From positions 34,001,176 through 34,065,175 of the forward strand of contig NC_080046.1 of assembly GCF_012489685.1 (NCBI RefSeq): a stretch of DNA of 64,000 nucleotides, in the 5' to 3' direction. A model generated the notes under the pieces. The model had not been told where the DNA came from. It saw only the letters and a list, made by a program, of their open reading frames with translations, and ran no database searches. The stretch comes from Lotus japonicus. Its lineage: Eukaryota > Streptophyta > Magnoliopsida > Fabales > Fabaceae. The position numbers and the translations under genes were made by a program. Shown here one piece after another: positions 27,322 through 45,100 of the stretch. Within the stretch, counting starts at the first letter, position 1, and each line of letters opens with the position of its first letter.

Positions 27322-30300
27322 TGACGTAGTTGACACGATGAATAAATATACCCCGATACGTACTCGCCCCCCCCCCCCCCCCCCTGAAATCACGTTCTGC
27401 ATCGCGCGCTCCTCCCCGGAGAGCCGCCTTGCCCGTACTGGTAGGCAGCCCGCTCGCACGAGTGACGAGCGGGTAACCTACCCTCTCCATGACAGGCGCT
27501 CGCGGGGTGGGTCGCTCGCGAGCAAAGTCGTGGAGAACGGCTTATCGAGCTTATGATTCGTTTACTGGTGTATGGGAAAGGGGTAATTGCGTCTTTGTTG
27601 AAAGCTGCCCTCTCGGGAGACTTTTGTTAGCCTTGAAAAAGGCTGTTTTGCGGCGCCGGAAGGCGCTGCGTGTTAAGGCTAGCTGGAGAGAAAGGAGTGA
27701 AGGCTCTTCACTTCTTCTTGGGGCAGCCTTGGGCTTGGCGCAGCCTTTTTAGGCTTGGGGCCTTAGGCTTCTTCGCTGCTGGCGCCTTGGTGGCCTTCTT
27801 GGCCTTGGAAGGAGACTTGACCTTCTTAGGGGCGGCGGCCGCCTTGGGCTTCTTCTCGGCGACGGCCTTCTTGGCTGCGACGGGCTTCTTGGCGGCAGCG
27901 GTCTTCTTGGCGGCGGCGGGCTTCTTGGCAGGGGCGGCCTTAGGCTTGCAGCAGCCTTGGGCTTGGCGGCGCGGCAGCCTTGGGCTTGGCGGCGACCTTC
28001 TCGACCTTCTCCTTGGAGGCCAGCTTGAAGGAGCCGGAGGCACCCTTGCCCTTGGTCTGGACGAGTGCGCCGCTGGCGACGGCGCCCTTGATGTACTTCT
28101 TGATGAACGGGGAGAGCTTCTCCGCGTCCGTCTTGTAGTTGGCGGTGATGTACTTCTTAATGGCCTGCAGGCTGGAGCCTCCCCTCTCCTTCAGGCTCTT
28201 GATGGCCGAGTTGACCATCTCGGCGGTCTTGGGGTGCGCGGGCTTGGCACGGGGCTTCTTGGAGGCGGCCGCGCTCTTCGCGGGCTTCTTGGGGCTGGAC
28301 GCCACGACGGCGTAGCTTCGGCTTCAGACATGGTGAGAGAACACGACGGAGTTGACGACGAACAACGAGCACGATGCTGACGACAGGGATGGCGCGTCGG
28401 GCCCCCAGGACACTCACTATACTACACGACCTGATCGACCGCGCAGACGGCGAAGACCTGCCGCCGCGACTCTCCCCGCGAGCCGCCGTCGACGTGCTCG
28501 CGCTCCCTTTCCGACCGACTTTTCACCTGAAAGGACGGGCCGCCCCGACCCGTCACACATACCGACGGATAGCCGAGAGTGCGGGCTACGTGGCCGTGAC
28601 GTCGCCGATCGCAGCGGACGCCGCGCTCTATGCGAAAAGGGGCGCGCAAAACAGGGGACCACTCCCTGAGCCCGACCTCGGTCGCGTATTTTCTGCATTT
28701 ACGCCCGTTCCCCGGCGCGCGGCGCCCGGGGGACGCCACGGGGGCGTAGCGACAACCTTTGCGAACACCCATGCCGATTCGCAAGTCGCTACGCCACACG
28801 GCAGACGTTATGAGTGCGATCATAGGAGAGCCTGCATCAAACAAACTTGGCGCCCTCCGACAGACTCGTCGCTCTCGGAGCAGCGCGATTTCCTTCACGC
28901 CTTGAACCCCCAGGGTGAACGTTGAACGGGGAGTGGGCGACCGACGTACAACCGAATGCACGAACTGCCGCGTGCATTCGCCGACGGCGGGAATCGAAGC
29001 TGGCGATTCGCACGGAGGGAAACAGCCTCCGCCCATCTTACGCGCATTCCACGAGCGCACCGTCCCTATCTAGCCCGTGACCTGGATTCGTTTGCTCAGT
29101 CGCCGCACCCCCATCAACCGGACTTGGTAACGTGACAGAGTGCGTGTCACGACGGCGTCACAAACGTCGATACCCCCCGCGATGCCAATCGGCCATTCGC
29201 ACGCGCATCCAGTACGCCGGCCGTTCGGCCCGGCCGGAGCGAGGCGCTACCCCCCGACCACCAGGCCCCATTTGACGGTGCCGCGTGACGGTCACGCGCG
29301 TGGCAGTCACCTGCGAGGTGGGTTAAAATGGCGAGGTTGAAAAAATGCAAGCCGATGCACACTTGCACATCGAAGATCTCGGACCGAAAGGTAATTCGGC
29401 CCCTACGGTTCGGAAGACTCAAGCCTCGATGCGGGCAGAGCAATCGTCATCGTGGCGAATTTGACTCATCCGTTTCACGTTTTGCGGTCACACCCGTGAC
29501 GGGCCGGTCACATGTGTGACACGGTCGGATGCGTGTGACCATGGAGCACACTGCCACGTTCTTGAAATTTCGGAAATATCACTCTACTGCCCCCGGCATC
29601 GACCGGCCGTCCACGGGAGGCCGTGCGAAATGGTGGGCGAGAAAAAGTGCGATGGTCACGCCGTTTCTCATTTTACGGTCACATTTGTGACCGGATGGTC
29701 ACATGTGACACATGGTCGGATAGGTGTGACCTCAGAGCACAACGTGGCGTTGCCGGATTTTTGATATGACCCCTCCCCTCCCCTCCACTGCAATTTGAAA
29801 TTCCCGGGATGGGCGAAAAAAGTGGCAAGTCTAAGCATTATTTATACCGGGACACTCCTTTTACGATTCGGGGTCGTTTTCCCACGCTTCAGGTCGTAAG
29901 CGATTGACCCTGGCGTTTCCTTGCGAAAAATGGCCATCTTCGATGTGGGTGACCAGGCCTGATTTTTCATGACAGCGGCCAGGTAGAGCGGTCCCCGAAG
30001 GAGCCCGCTCAAGTACACAACCGCACACAGGCTCTCTCGCCAACGACCATACCACGCTGGGTCTACCGGTTCCCTTCCGCACACCGAAGTCAAGCAGCGT
30101 TGGGTGCGGTTAGTACTTAGATGGGTGACCGCTTGGGAACACCGCATGCCGTTGGCATCTTTTTGCCTTCGTACATGTTTGTGAATAAAAATCTGTTTTA
30201 TTTGTTGTTGTTCTTTTTTTGTGTTTTTTTTTTTTTTCCGAAATTTACCCCCCCCCCCCTCCCCCCCACCCCAACACCGACATTTCGCCACCCGCCCGAG

Positions 30301-30526
30301 GCACACGCCCCACCAGCAGACACAATGAAGGAAGACGTTGGAAAGGCAAAGTGTTGAAAACCCACCAAGTTGGAAAATCGGGCATAGGTTACCCGTCGGG
30401 CCCGAGGGACGACCTCCGGACAAGCACGTCTACCACCAGAACGGTGGCCGTGCGAGCCGGGTACCAGAGTTTCTCAAGGTGTGGTAAGTATAAAGAGATA
30501 GGGGGAAGAAAGTGGGGGGGAGGGGG

Positions 30527-30573
<47 letters not shown>

Positions 30574-30726
30574 TCCAAAACGCTAATTTTTGAAAATTTG
30601 GGCAGGGGTTCCCCGTCGGGCCCGAAGGACGACCTCCAGCTGGCACTTTTCGTGCCAGCCAGGTACCAAAATGTGTCACTGTGAGTAGTAGTAATAACAT
30701 AGAGAGAGAAAGGGGGGGAGGGGGGG

Positions 30727-30768
<42 letters not shown>

Positions 30769-33316
30769 TCCAAACGACAAAAAAAATGAAAATTTGGGCA
30801 GAGGTTCCCCGTCGGGCCCGAAGGACGACCTCCAGCAAGCAACAATCCCACCAGAACGGCGGACGTGCGAGCCAGGTACCAAGTGAAATGACCAAAAGTG
30901 TAAGAAATAATCTCCTCGCATTGCCACCATATACACACGAATCTCCTCGGATAGAGCAACACCACCATACACACTCCTCGGATTCACGCCACTACAAACG
31001 CACACGCACGCGCACGCACACACACAACTTTAGTTAAACTGGAGTTGTACTGTAGGCGAGGTGGGGATATACTGTATTTCAAGTGCAGTTTTCCTTCCCC
31101 CACCTGTTTTCCGCGAAAAACCACTGCAGCCAGCCAGCCGGGCGGCGGCGCTGCTCTCACCCTTCCAGTTCCCAGAAATCGCACGGCCGTCGACGGGCCG
31201 CGCCGGACCCTCCCCTTCGCTCGCCTCTCCACTTCTAGGAACTGTCACCGGCGCTCCGCGACCCCCCCTTTCGACTGCTGGTCATCTCACGAACCTCGCC
31301 GCCCTCACTGGCGTGGCTACTCCGTGTCTACAGTGATACCCCCTGCAAGTCCTAACCTCACTTCAACAGGGTCTTCTTCTTCACCCTTCCGCAGACCGAA
31401 CCAACGGGTTTCCCGCCCAGGGGCGTTAAATTGGGCACGGAGCGACAGTGCGACGGCCGTGCTGATGGGCGCCGCAGCGCTAACCCGTCCAGGAGTACCC
31501 TTCCGCCGGGGGATTACCGGATTACATCGGACAGGTCGATCGGGACGCCGCCCCGGGCCGCCCCGGGGCCGCGGCTAGCCCGGGGCGCAACTCCGGTAAG
31601 TCATGTTCATGTTTTATCGTTATTCTTTCGAAATTGCAATTGGATGTCAACGCGGGAGTGGGCGCGTGTGCTGTGGTGGCTCGGGGAGCATGGAGTATCG
31701 ACGGACGGCCGGGCCACGCCTCGCGCGAGACAGAGCTCCGCTCCCAGGCCACATCGGCCTCTTCTGAGGTTAGTGGTTCAATCTACCTTATTCAGCGTTT
31801 TTCAAGTGCGTTTTATTCTGTATACCTTATCGCTTCTCGGCCTTTTGGCTAAGATCAAAGTGTAGTATCTGTTCTTATCAGCTTAATATCTGGTACACTC
31901 CGCATTGCGGAGTCAGAATATTAAACTGATTTTTGTAATCCGATGGAGTGTTGGGTGCTTGCACCACCTCTATCACGGGTTGTCCGGGCATTGCAGTGCC
32001 GCCCGGTTCGGCCCACTATAATAATAAATCATACTCTCTCTCCTCCTCTCTTATCAAGTATCGGCTGGATAACTCGCCTCTGCCGACTTGCGTTAAAACG
32101 CACGGCCGCAAGCGGCGCGCGGCGGCCGGCCGCCGGGCCCTACCCCTCCCCCCTCTCTACTCCGCCAGCCTCTCGTCGCTACGTTACGGCTAACGCTACG
32201 CGCCCAGCGGTAAAGACGCGCGTTCGAACGAAAATAAATACGCCAATACGCTCGTCTACTCGCATAGGTAAGTAATCGCTTTCGCAAAGTCCCGCGCGTA
32301 CAGGTAAGTAATACTTCATCGAGGACAACTTTATGCCGTGGCGTGTTTATCTCGTTGCCGCACGCCAGGTAAGTCCCGGTAGTGAGTGTAACTTGTCTTA
32401 ACGACTGTGTAAGGTAGGTATAGGGGGTAGATAGTCTTTGTTGAAGTTTATCCTTACGGAAAACATGTTTTAGCCCTGAAAAGGGCTGTTTTATAGCAAA
32501 GACGCTCGGGGTGAACGAGTGAATTTACTTGGAGGATGTGTACTTGGTCACAGCCTTGGTGCCTTCAGACACGGCGTGCTTGGCCAATTCTCCGGGCAGG
32601 AGGAGACGGACAGCGGTCTGGATCTCCCGAGAGGTGATGGTGGACCTCTTGTTGTAGTGGGCGAGACGGCTGGCCTCGGCGGCGATCCTCTCGAAGATGT
32701 CGTTCACGAACGAGTTCATGATGGACATGGCCTTGCTGGAGATACCGGTGTCGGGGTGGACTTGTTTCAGCACTTTGTAAATGTAGATGGCGTAGGATTC
32801 CTTCCTCTTACGCTTCTTCTTCTTATCTCCCTTGGAGATATTCTTCTGGGCCTTGCCCGCCTTCTTCGCGGCCTTTCCGGAGTTTTGGGTGGCATGGTGT
32901 ACGTGTGACGGTACAAGACACGGAACACAGTGATGCGGACACAGTTCGACTTTCTTATTTATGTAAACGCGGTGCGCAGCCGGCGCGCGCAGGATCGTGC
33001 GTGCCGTCCCCCCACTCCGAGGTGCCCGAAAACGAGCGGCCAATCGCGCGGCAGCAGCGCAGCCAGCAGCGCGCCGGCTGCGCACCACGAATCGTATATA
33101 AGCCTAGGTCGACCCTCGCCGAGCATCACTCTCGTGTACTTTCCGGCGTCCTCACGGTCGTCGTCTCGTCGTTCTCTACCCAAACTCTCCAAACATGTCC
33201 GGTCGCGGCAAGGGTGGCAAGGTCAAGGGAAAGTCCAAGTCCCGCTCCTCCAGGGCTGGACTCCAGTTCCCCGTCGGAAGAATCCACCGTCTTCTCCGCA
33301 AAGGAAACTACGCTGA

Positions 33317-33619
<303 letters not shown>

Positions 33620-34285
33620 TAAGGACCAACAAAACTGTCTTAAAGGACATCCTACAACAAAGACTTACACTATCCCTCTCTACCCCCCTCTCACTTACCC
33701 TAGCCGGTCACCCTCCGTCGATTTGGGCTCTTTACCTTTCGATTTGACCGAGTTAAGCATTTTCGTTTGCGCTTAAGCACGCTTAAGGTCACCCATCGCT
33801 TAACGCGACTTATCTCGACGCCCGTGTGCGACACGGACTTGCCGACGGCCCCGTTGCGTAGTCTCGTTGCGCTCTACACTTTTATTTCGCGCGTCAGTCG
33901 CTCCGACGTCACGTTCGCGAGTTAAGCGGCGTTAAGCAAGTTAGCACGTAATCGCGGAGCGGCGAGCGCCTGCAATCGGGCGGTTAGGCCTCCCGCTCCA
34001 CACACTGCCGAGCGGTTGCATACCTGCAAGGCAGTGCGCGGCGGGCACCTCGCCGCGAAATCGCAAAGTACCGCCGTGCGCTTTCGTACATGATCGATGG
34101 GGGTTAAGCGACCACTGGGACGCGTGTGCAAGTGTTGCGAGAGAGGTTATATTATGTTAGGGGAGGATAAGTTAGGTTAGAGACGTCTTTGTCGAAGTTT
34201 ATCCTTACGGAAAACATATTTTGGTCCTGAAAAGGACCGTTTTGATTGGTTTCCTCGAAGAGGAAGTAGGGCCAGAAGGTGCTTA

Positions 34286-34615
<330 letters not shown>

Positions 34616-34641
34616 CTACACGAAGGAGCACGTCGAACTGA

Positions 34642-35316
<675 letters not shown>

Positions 35317-37475
35317 TAAAACATGTTTTCCGTAAGGATAAACTTCAGCAAAGACTTACCTACTTACCTCTCTACACTACCCGCACGCTCTCGTCCGATT
35401 GACGTAGTTGACACGATGAATAAATATACCCCGATACGTACTCGCCCCCCCCCCCCCCCCCCCTGAATCACGTTCTGCATCGCGCGCTCCTCCCCGGAGA
35501 GCCGCCTTGCCCGTACTGGTAGGCAGCCCGCTCGGCACGAGTGACGAGCGGGTAACCTACCCTCTCCATGACAGGCGCTCGCGGGGTGGGTCGCTCGCGA
35601 GCAAAGTCGTGGAGAACGGCTTATCGAGCTTATGATTCGTTTACTGGTGTATGGGAAAGGGGTAATTGCGTCTTTGTTGAAAGCTGCCCTCTCGGGAGAC
35701 TTTTGTTAGCCTTGAAAAAGGCTGTTTTGCGGCGCCGGAAGGCGCTGCGTGTTAAGGCTAGCTGGAGAGAAAGGAGTGAAGGCTCTTCACTTCTTCTTGG
35801 GTGCAGCCTTGGGCTTGGCAGCAGCCTTTTTAGGCTTGGGGCCTTAGGCTTCTTCGCTGCTGGCGCCTTGGTGGCCTTCTTGGCCTTGGAAGGAGACTTG
35901 ACCTTCTTAGGGGCGGCGGCCGCCTTGGGCTTCTTCTCGGCGACGGCCTTCTTGGCTGCGACGGGCTTCTTGGCGGCAGCGGTCTTCTTGGCGGCGGCGG
36001 GCTTCTTGGCAGGGGCGGCCTTAGGTTGGCAGCAGCCTTAGGCTTGCGGCGGCAGCAGCCTTGGGCTTGGCGGCGACCTTCTCCACCTTCTCCTTGGAGG
36101 CGAGCTTGAAGGAGCCGGAGGCACCCTTGCCCTTGGTCTGGACGAGTGCGCCGCTGGCGACGGCGCCCTTGATGTACTTCTTGATGAACGGGGAGAGCTT
36201 CTCCGCGTCCGTCTTGTAGTTGGCGGTGATGTACTTCTTAATGGCCTGCAGGCTGGAGCCTCCCCTCTCCTTCAGGCTCTTGATGGCCGAGTTGACCATC
36301 TCGGCGGTCTTGGGGTGCGCGGGCTTGGCACGGGGCTTCTTGGAGGCGGCCGCGCTCTTCGCGGCTTCTTTCGGGCTGGACGCCACGACGGCTGTAGCTT
36401 CGGCTTCAGACATGGTGAGAGAACACGACGGAGTTGACGACGAACAACGAGCACGATGCTGACGACAGGGATGGCGCGTCGGGCCCCCAGGACACTCACT
36501 ATACTACACGACCTGATCGACCGCGCAGACGGCGAAGACCTGCCGCCGCGACTCTCCCCGCGAGCCGCCGTCGACGTGCTCGCGCTCCCTTTCCGACCGA
36601 CTTTTCACCTGAAAGGACGGGCCGCCCCGACCCGTCACACATACCACGGATAGCCGAGAGTGCGGGCTACGTGGCCGTGACGTCGCCGGTCGCAGCGCAC
36701 GCCGCGCTCTATGCGAAAAGGGGCGCGCAAAACAGGGGACCACTCCCTGAGCCCGACCTCGGTCGCGTATTTTCTGCATTTACGCCCGTTCCCCGGCGCG
36801 CGGCGCCCGGGGGACGCCACGGGGGCGTAGCGACAACCTTTGCGAACACCCATGCCGATTCGCAAGTCGCTACGCCACACGGCAGACGTTATGAGTGCGA
36901 TCATAGGAGAGCCTGCATCAAACAAACTTGGCGCCCTCCGACAGACTCGTCGCTCTCGGAGCAGCGCGATTTCCTTCACGCCTTGAACCCCCAGGGTGAA
37001 CGTTGAACGGGAAGTGGGCGACCGACGTACAACCGAATGCACGAACTGCCGCGTGCATTCGCCGACGGTGGGAATCGAAGCTGGCGATTCGCACGGAGGG
37101 AAACAGCCTCCGCCCATCTTACGCGCATTCCACGAGNNNNNNNNNNNNNNNNNNNNNNNNNNNNNNNNNNNNNNNNNNNNNNNNNNNNNNNNNNNNNNNN
37201 NNNNNNNNNNNNNNNNNNNNNNNNNNNNNNNNNNNNCGCCACTCGCCCGAGGCACACGCCCCACCAGCAGACACAATAATGGGAGAGGTTAGGTTGGCAA
37301 AGTGTTGAAAACGCCACCAAGTTGGAAAATCGGGCATAGGTTACCCGTCGGGCCCGAGGGACGACCTCCGGACAAGCACGTCTACCACCAGAACGGTGGC
37401 CGTGCGAGCCGGGTACCAGAGTTTCTCAAGGTGTGGTAAGTATAAAGAGATAGGGGAAGAAGTGGGGGGGAGGGG

Positions 37476-37509
<34 letters not shown>

Positions 37510-37663
37510 TCCAAAACGCTAAATTTTTTGAAATTTGGGCAGGGGTTCCCCGTCGGGCCCGAAGGACGACCTCCAGCTGGCACTTTTCGTGCCAGCCAGG
37601 TACCAAAATGTGTCACTGTGAGTAGTAGTAATAACATAGAGAGAGAAAGGGGGGGGGGGGGGG

Positions 37664-37699
<36 letters not shown>

Positions 37700-39456
37700 T
37701 CCAAACGACAAAAAAAATGAAAATTTGGGCAGAGGTTCCCCGTCGGGCCCGAAGGACGACCTCCAGCAAGCAACAATCCACCAGAACGGCGACGTGCGAG
37801 CCAGGTACCAAGTTGAAATGACCAAAAGTGTAAGAAATATCTCCTCGCATTGCCACCATATACACACGAATCTCCTCGGATAGAGCACACCACCATACAC
37901 ACTCATCGGATTCACGGCACTACAAACGCACACGCACACGCACGCACACACACACAACTTTAGGTAAACTGGAGTTGCGACTGTAGGCGAGGTGGATATA
38001 CTGTATTTCAAGTGCAGGTTTCCTTCCCCCACCGGTTTTCCGCGAAAAACCACTGCAGCCAGCCAGCCGGGCGGCGGCGCTGCTCTCACCCTTCCATTCC
38101 AGAAATCGCACGGCCGTCGACGGGCCGCGCCGGACCCTCCCCTTCGCTCGCCTCTCCACTTCTAGGAACTGTCACCGGCGCTCCGCGACCCCCCCTTTCG
38201 ACTGCTGGTCATCTCACGAACCTCGCCGCCCTCACTGGCGTGGCTACTCCGTGTCTACAGTGATACCCCCTGCAAGTCCTAACCTCACTTCAACAGGGTC
38301 TTCTTTCTTCACCCTTCCGCAGACCGAACCAACGGGTTTCCCGCCCAGGGCGTTAAATTGGGCACGGAGCGACAGTGCGACGGCCGTGCTGCTGTTGGGC
38401 GCCGCAGCGCTAACCCGTCCAGGAGTACCCTTCCGCCGGGGGATTACCGGATTACATCGGACAGGTCGATCGGGACCCCGCCCCGGGCCGCCCCGGGGGC
38501 CGCGGCTAGCCCTGGGCGCAACCCCGGTAAGTCATGTTCATGTTTTAGCGTTATTCTTTCGAAATTGCAATTGGATGTCAACGCGGGAGTGGGCGCTGTG
38601 CTGTGGTGGCTCGGGGAGCATGGAGTATCGACGGACGGCCGGGCCACGCCTCGCGCGAGACAGAGCTCCGCTCCCAGCCCACATCGGCCTCTTCTGGAGG
38701 TTAGTGGTTCATCTACCTTATTCAGCGTTTTTCAAGTGCGTTTTATTCTGTGTACCTTATCGCTTCTCGGCCTTTTGGCTAAGATCAAAGTGTAGTATCT
38801 GTTCTTATCAGCTTAATATCTGGTACACTCCGCATTGCGGAGTCAGAATATTAAACTGATTTTTGTAATCCGATGGAGTGTTGGGTGCTTGCACCACCTC
38901 TATCACGGGTTGTCCGGGCATTGCAGTGCCGCCCGGTTCGGCCACTATAATAATAAATCATACTCTCCTCTCTCTCTCTTATCAAGTATCGGCTGGATAA
39001 CTCGCCTCTGCCGACTTGCGTTAAAACGCACGGCCGCAAGCGGCGCGCGGCGGCCGGCCGCGGGTGCCCTACCCCTCCCCCCTCTCTACTCCGCCAGCCT
39101 CTCGTCGCTACGTTACGGCTAACGCTACGCGCCCAGCGGTAAAGACCGCGTTCGAACGAAAATAAATACGCCAATACGCTCGTCTACTCGCATAGGTAAG
39201 TAATCGCTTTCGCAAAGTCCCGCGCGTACAGGTAAGTAATACTTCATCGAGGACAACTTTATGCCGTGGCGTGTTTATCTCGTTGCCGCACGGCCAGGTA
39301 AGTCCCGGTAGTGAGTGTAACTTGTCTTAACGACTGTGTAAGGTAGGTATAGGGGGTAGATAGTCTTTGTTGAAGTTTATCCTTACGGAAAACATGTTTT
39401 AGCCCTGAAAAGGGCTGTTTATATAGCAAAGACGCTCGGGTGAACGAGTGAATTTA

Positions 39457-39735
<279 letters not shown>

Positions 39736-41111
39736 TTACGCTTCTTCTTCTTATCTCCCTTGGAGATATTCTTCTGGGCCTTGCCCGCTTTTTCGCGGCC
39801 TTTCCGGACGTTTTGGGTGGCATGGTGTACGTGTGAGCGGTACAAAGACACGGAGCACAGTGATGCGGACACCAGCCGACTTTCTTATTTATGTAAACGC
39901 GGTGCGCAGCCGGCGCGCGCAGGATCGTGCGTGCCGTCCCCCCACTCCGAGGTGCCCGAAAACGAGCGGCCAATCGCGCGGCAGCAGCGCAGCCAGCAGC
40001 GCGCCGGCTGCGCACCACGAATCGTATATAAGCCTAGGTCGACCCTCGCCGAGCATCACTCTCGTGTACTTTCCGGCGTCCTCACGGTCGTCGTCTCGTC
40101 GTTCTCTACCCAAACTCTCCAAACATGTCCGGTCGCGGCAAGGGTGGCAAGGTCAAGGGAAAGTCCAAGTCCCGCTCCTCCAGGGCTGGACTCCAGTTCC
40201 CCGTCGGAAGAATCCACCGTCTTCTCCGCAAAGGAAACTACGCTGAACGTGTCGGTGCTGGTGCTCCAGTGTACTAGCCGCCGTGATGGAATACCTGGCC
40301 GCTGAGGTCCTGGAATTGGCAGGAAATGCTGCCCGTGACAACAAGAAGACAGAATCATCCCCCGTCACTTGCAGTTGGCCATCCGTAACGACGAGGAGTT
40401 GAACAAGCTCCTTTCCGGCGTTACCATCGCCCAGGGAGGTGTCCTGCCTAACATCCAGGCTGTGCTCCTGCCCAAGAAGACCGAAAAGAAGGCTAAGTCG
40501 CCTCCTTTGACGGCAACCTCGTTCAATCGAGTACCAAAAAGGTCCTTTTAAGGACCAACAAAACTGTCTTAAAGGACATCCTACAACAAAGACTTACACT
40601 ATCCCTCCTACCCCCCTCTCACTATACCCTAGCCGGTCACCCTCCGTCGATTTGGGCTCTTTACCTTTCGATTTGACCGAGTTAAGCATTTTCGTTTGCG
40701 CTTAAGCACGCTTAAGGTCACCCATCGCTTAACGCGACTTATCTCGACGCCCGTGTGCGACACGGACTTTCGACGGCCCGTTGCGTAGTACTCGTCGCCT
40801 CTACGACTTTTATTTCGCACGTCAGTCGCTCCGACGTCGCGTTCGTGAGTTAAGCGGCGTTAAGCAAGTTGAGCACGCTAAGCGCGGAGCGGCGAGCGCC
40901 TGCAATCGGGCGGTTAGGCCTCCCGCTCCACACACTGCCGAGCGGGTTGCATACCTGCAAGGCAGTGCGCGGCGGGCACCTCGCCGCGAAATCGCAAAGT
41001 ACCGCCGTGCGCTTTCGTACATGACCGCTGGGGGTTAAGCGACCACTGGGACGCGTGTGCAAGTGTTGCGAGAGAGGTTATATTATGTTAGGGGAGGATA
41101 AGTTAGGTTAG

Positions 41112-42191
<1,080 letters not shown>

Positions 42192-45100
42192 TAAGTGCCC
42201 TACCTGTTCTCCTCTCGGGGAGAGCAAAACAAATCAGCCCTTTTCAGGGCTAAAACATGTTTTCCGTAAGGATAAACTTCAGCAAAGACTTACCTACTTA
42301 CCTCTCTACACTACCCGCACGCTCTCGTCCGATTGACGTAGTTGACACGATGAATAAATATACCCCGATACGTACTCGCCCCCCCCCCCCCCCCTGAATC
42401 ACGTTCTGCATCGCGCGCTCCTCCCCGGAGAGCCGCCTTGCCCGTACTGGTAGGCAGCCCGCTCGCCACGAGTGACGAGCGGGTAACCTACCCTCTCCAT
42501 GACAGGCGCTCGCGGGGTGGGTCGCTCGCGAGCAAAGTCGTGGAGAACGGCTTATCGAGCTTATGATTCGTTTACTGGTGTATGGGAAAGGGGTAATTGC
42601 GTCTTTGTTGAAAGCTGCCCTCTCGGGAGACTTTTGTTAGCCTTGAAAAAGGCTGTTTTGCGGCGCCGGAAGGCGCTGCGTGTTAAGGCTAGCTGGAGAG
42701 AAAGGAGTGAAGGCTCTTCACTTCTTCTTGGGTGCAGCCTTGGGCTTGGCAGCAGCCTTTTTAGGCTTGGGGGCCTTAGGCTTCTTCGCTGCTGGCGCCT
42801 TGGTGGCCTTCTTGGCCTTGGAAGGAGACTTGACCTTCTTAGGGGCGGCGGCCGCCTTGGGCTTCTTCTCGGCGACGGCCTTCTTGGCTGGACGGGCTTC
42901 TTGGCGGCAGCGGTCTTCTTGGCGGCGGCGGGCTTCTTGGCAGGGGCGGCCTTAGGCTTCGCAGCAGCCTTGGGCTTGGCGGCAGCGGCAGCCTTGGGCT
43001 TGGCGGCGACCTTCTCGACCTTCTCCTTGGAGGCCAGCTTGAAGGAGCCGGAGGCACCCTTGCCCTTGGTCTGGACGAGTGCGCCGCTGGCGACGGCGCC
43101 CTTGATGTACTTCTTGATGAACGGGGAGAGCTTCTCCGCGTCCGTCTTGTAGTTGGCGGTGATGTACTTCTTAATGGCCTGCAGGCTGGAGCCTCCCCTC
43201 TCCTTCAGGCTCTTGATGGCCGAGTTGACCATCTCGGCGGTCTTGGGGTGCGCGGGCTTGGCACGGGGCTTCTTGGAGGCGGCCGCGCTCTTCGCGGGCT
43301 TCTTCGGGGGGACGCCACGACGGCAGTAGCTTCGGCTTCAGACATGGTGAGAGAACACGACGGAGTTGACGACGAACAACGAGCACGATGCTGACGACAG
43401 GGATGGCGCGTCGGGCCCCCAGGACACTCACTATACTACACGACCTGATCGACCGCGCAGACGGCGAAGACCTGCCGCCGCGACTCTCCCCGCGAGCCGC
43501 CGTCGACGTGCTCGCGCTCCCTTTCCGACCGACTTTTCACCTGAAAGGACGGGCCGCCCCGACCCGTCACACATACCGACGGATAGCCGAGAGTGCGGGC
43601 TACGTGGCCGTGACGTCGCCAGTCGCAGCGCACGCCGCGCTCTATGCGAAAAGGGGCGCGCAAAACAGGGGACCACTCCCTGAGCCCGACCTCGGTCGCG
43701 TATTTTCCGCATTTACGCCCGTTCCCCGGCGCGCGGCGCCCGGGGGACGCCACGGGGGCGTAGCGACAACCTTTGCGAACACCCATGCCGATTCGCAAGT
43801 CGCTACGCCACAGGCAGACGTTATGAGTGCGATCATAGGAGAGCCTGCATCAAACAAACTTGGCGCCCTCCGACAGACTCGTCGCTCTCGGAGCAGCGCG
43901 ATTTCCTTCACGCCTTGAACCCCCAGGGTGAACGTTGAACGGGGAGTGGGGACAGACGTACAACCGAATGCACGAACTGCCGCGTGCATTCGCCGACGGC
44001 GGGAATCGAAGCTGGCGAATCGCACGGAGGGAAACAGCCTCCGCCCATCTTACGCGCATTCCACGAGCGCACCGTCCCTATCTAGCCCGTGACCTGGATT
44101 CGTTTGCTCAGTCGCCGCACCCCCATCAACCGGACTTGGTAACGTGACAGAGTGCGTGTCACGACGGCGTCACAAACGTCGATACCCCCGCGATGCCGAT
44201 CGGCCATTCGCACGCGCATCCAGTACGCCGGTCGTTCGGCCCGGCCGGAGCGAGGCGCTACCCCCCGACCACCAGGCCCCATCAGACGGTGCCGCGTGAC
44301 GGTCACGCGCGTGGCAGTCACCTGCGAGGTGGGTTAAAATGGCGAAGTTGAAAAAATGCATCTCCGATGCACACTTGCACATCGAAGATCTCGGACCGAA
44401 AGGTAATTCGGCCCCTACGGTTCGGAAGACTCAAGCCTCGATGCGGGCAGAGCAATCGTCATCGTGGCGAATTTGACTCATCCGTTTCACGTTTTGCGGT
44501 CACACCCGTGACGGGCGGTCACATGTGTGACACGGTCGGATGCGTGTGACCATGGAGCACACTGCCACGTTCTTGAAATTTCGGAAATATCACTCTACTG
44601 GCCCCGGCATCGACCGGCCGTCCACGGGAGGCCGTGCGGAAATGGTTGGTCGAGAAAAAGTGCGATGGTCACGCCGTTTCTCATTTTACGGTCACATTTG
44701 TGACCGGATGGTCACATGTGACACATGGTCGGATAGGTGTGACCTCAGAGCACAACGTGGCGTTGCCGGATTTTTGAAATGACCCCCCCCTCCCCTCCAC
44801 TGCAATTTGAAATTCCCGAGGATGGGCAGAAAAAAGTGGCAAGTCTAATCATTATTTACACCGGGACACTCCTTTTACGATTCGGGGTCGTTTTCCCGCG
44901 CTTCAGGTCGTAAGCGATTGACCCTGGCGTTCCTTGCGAAAAATGACCATCTTCGATGTGGGGTGACCAGGCCTGATTTTTCATGACAGCGGCCAGGTAG
45001 AGCGGTCCCCGAAGGAGCCCGCTCAAGTAGACAACCACACACAGGCTCTCTCGCCAACGACCATACCACGCTGGGTCTACCGGTTCCCTTCCGCACACCG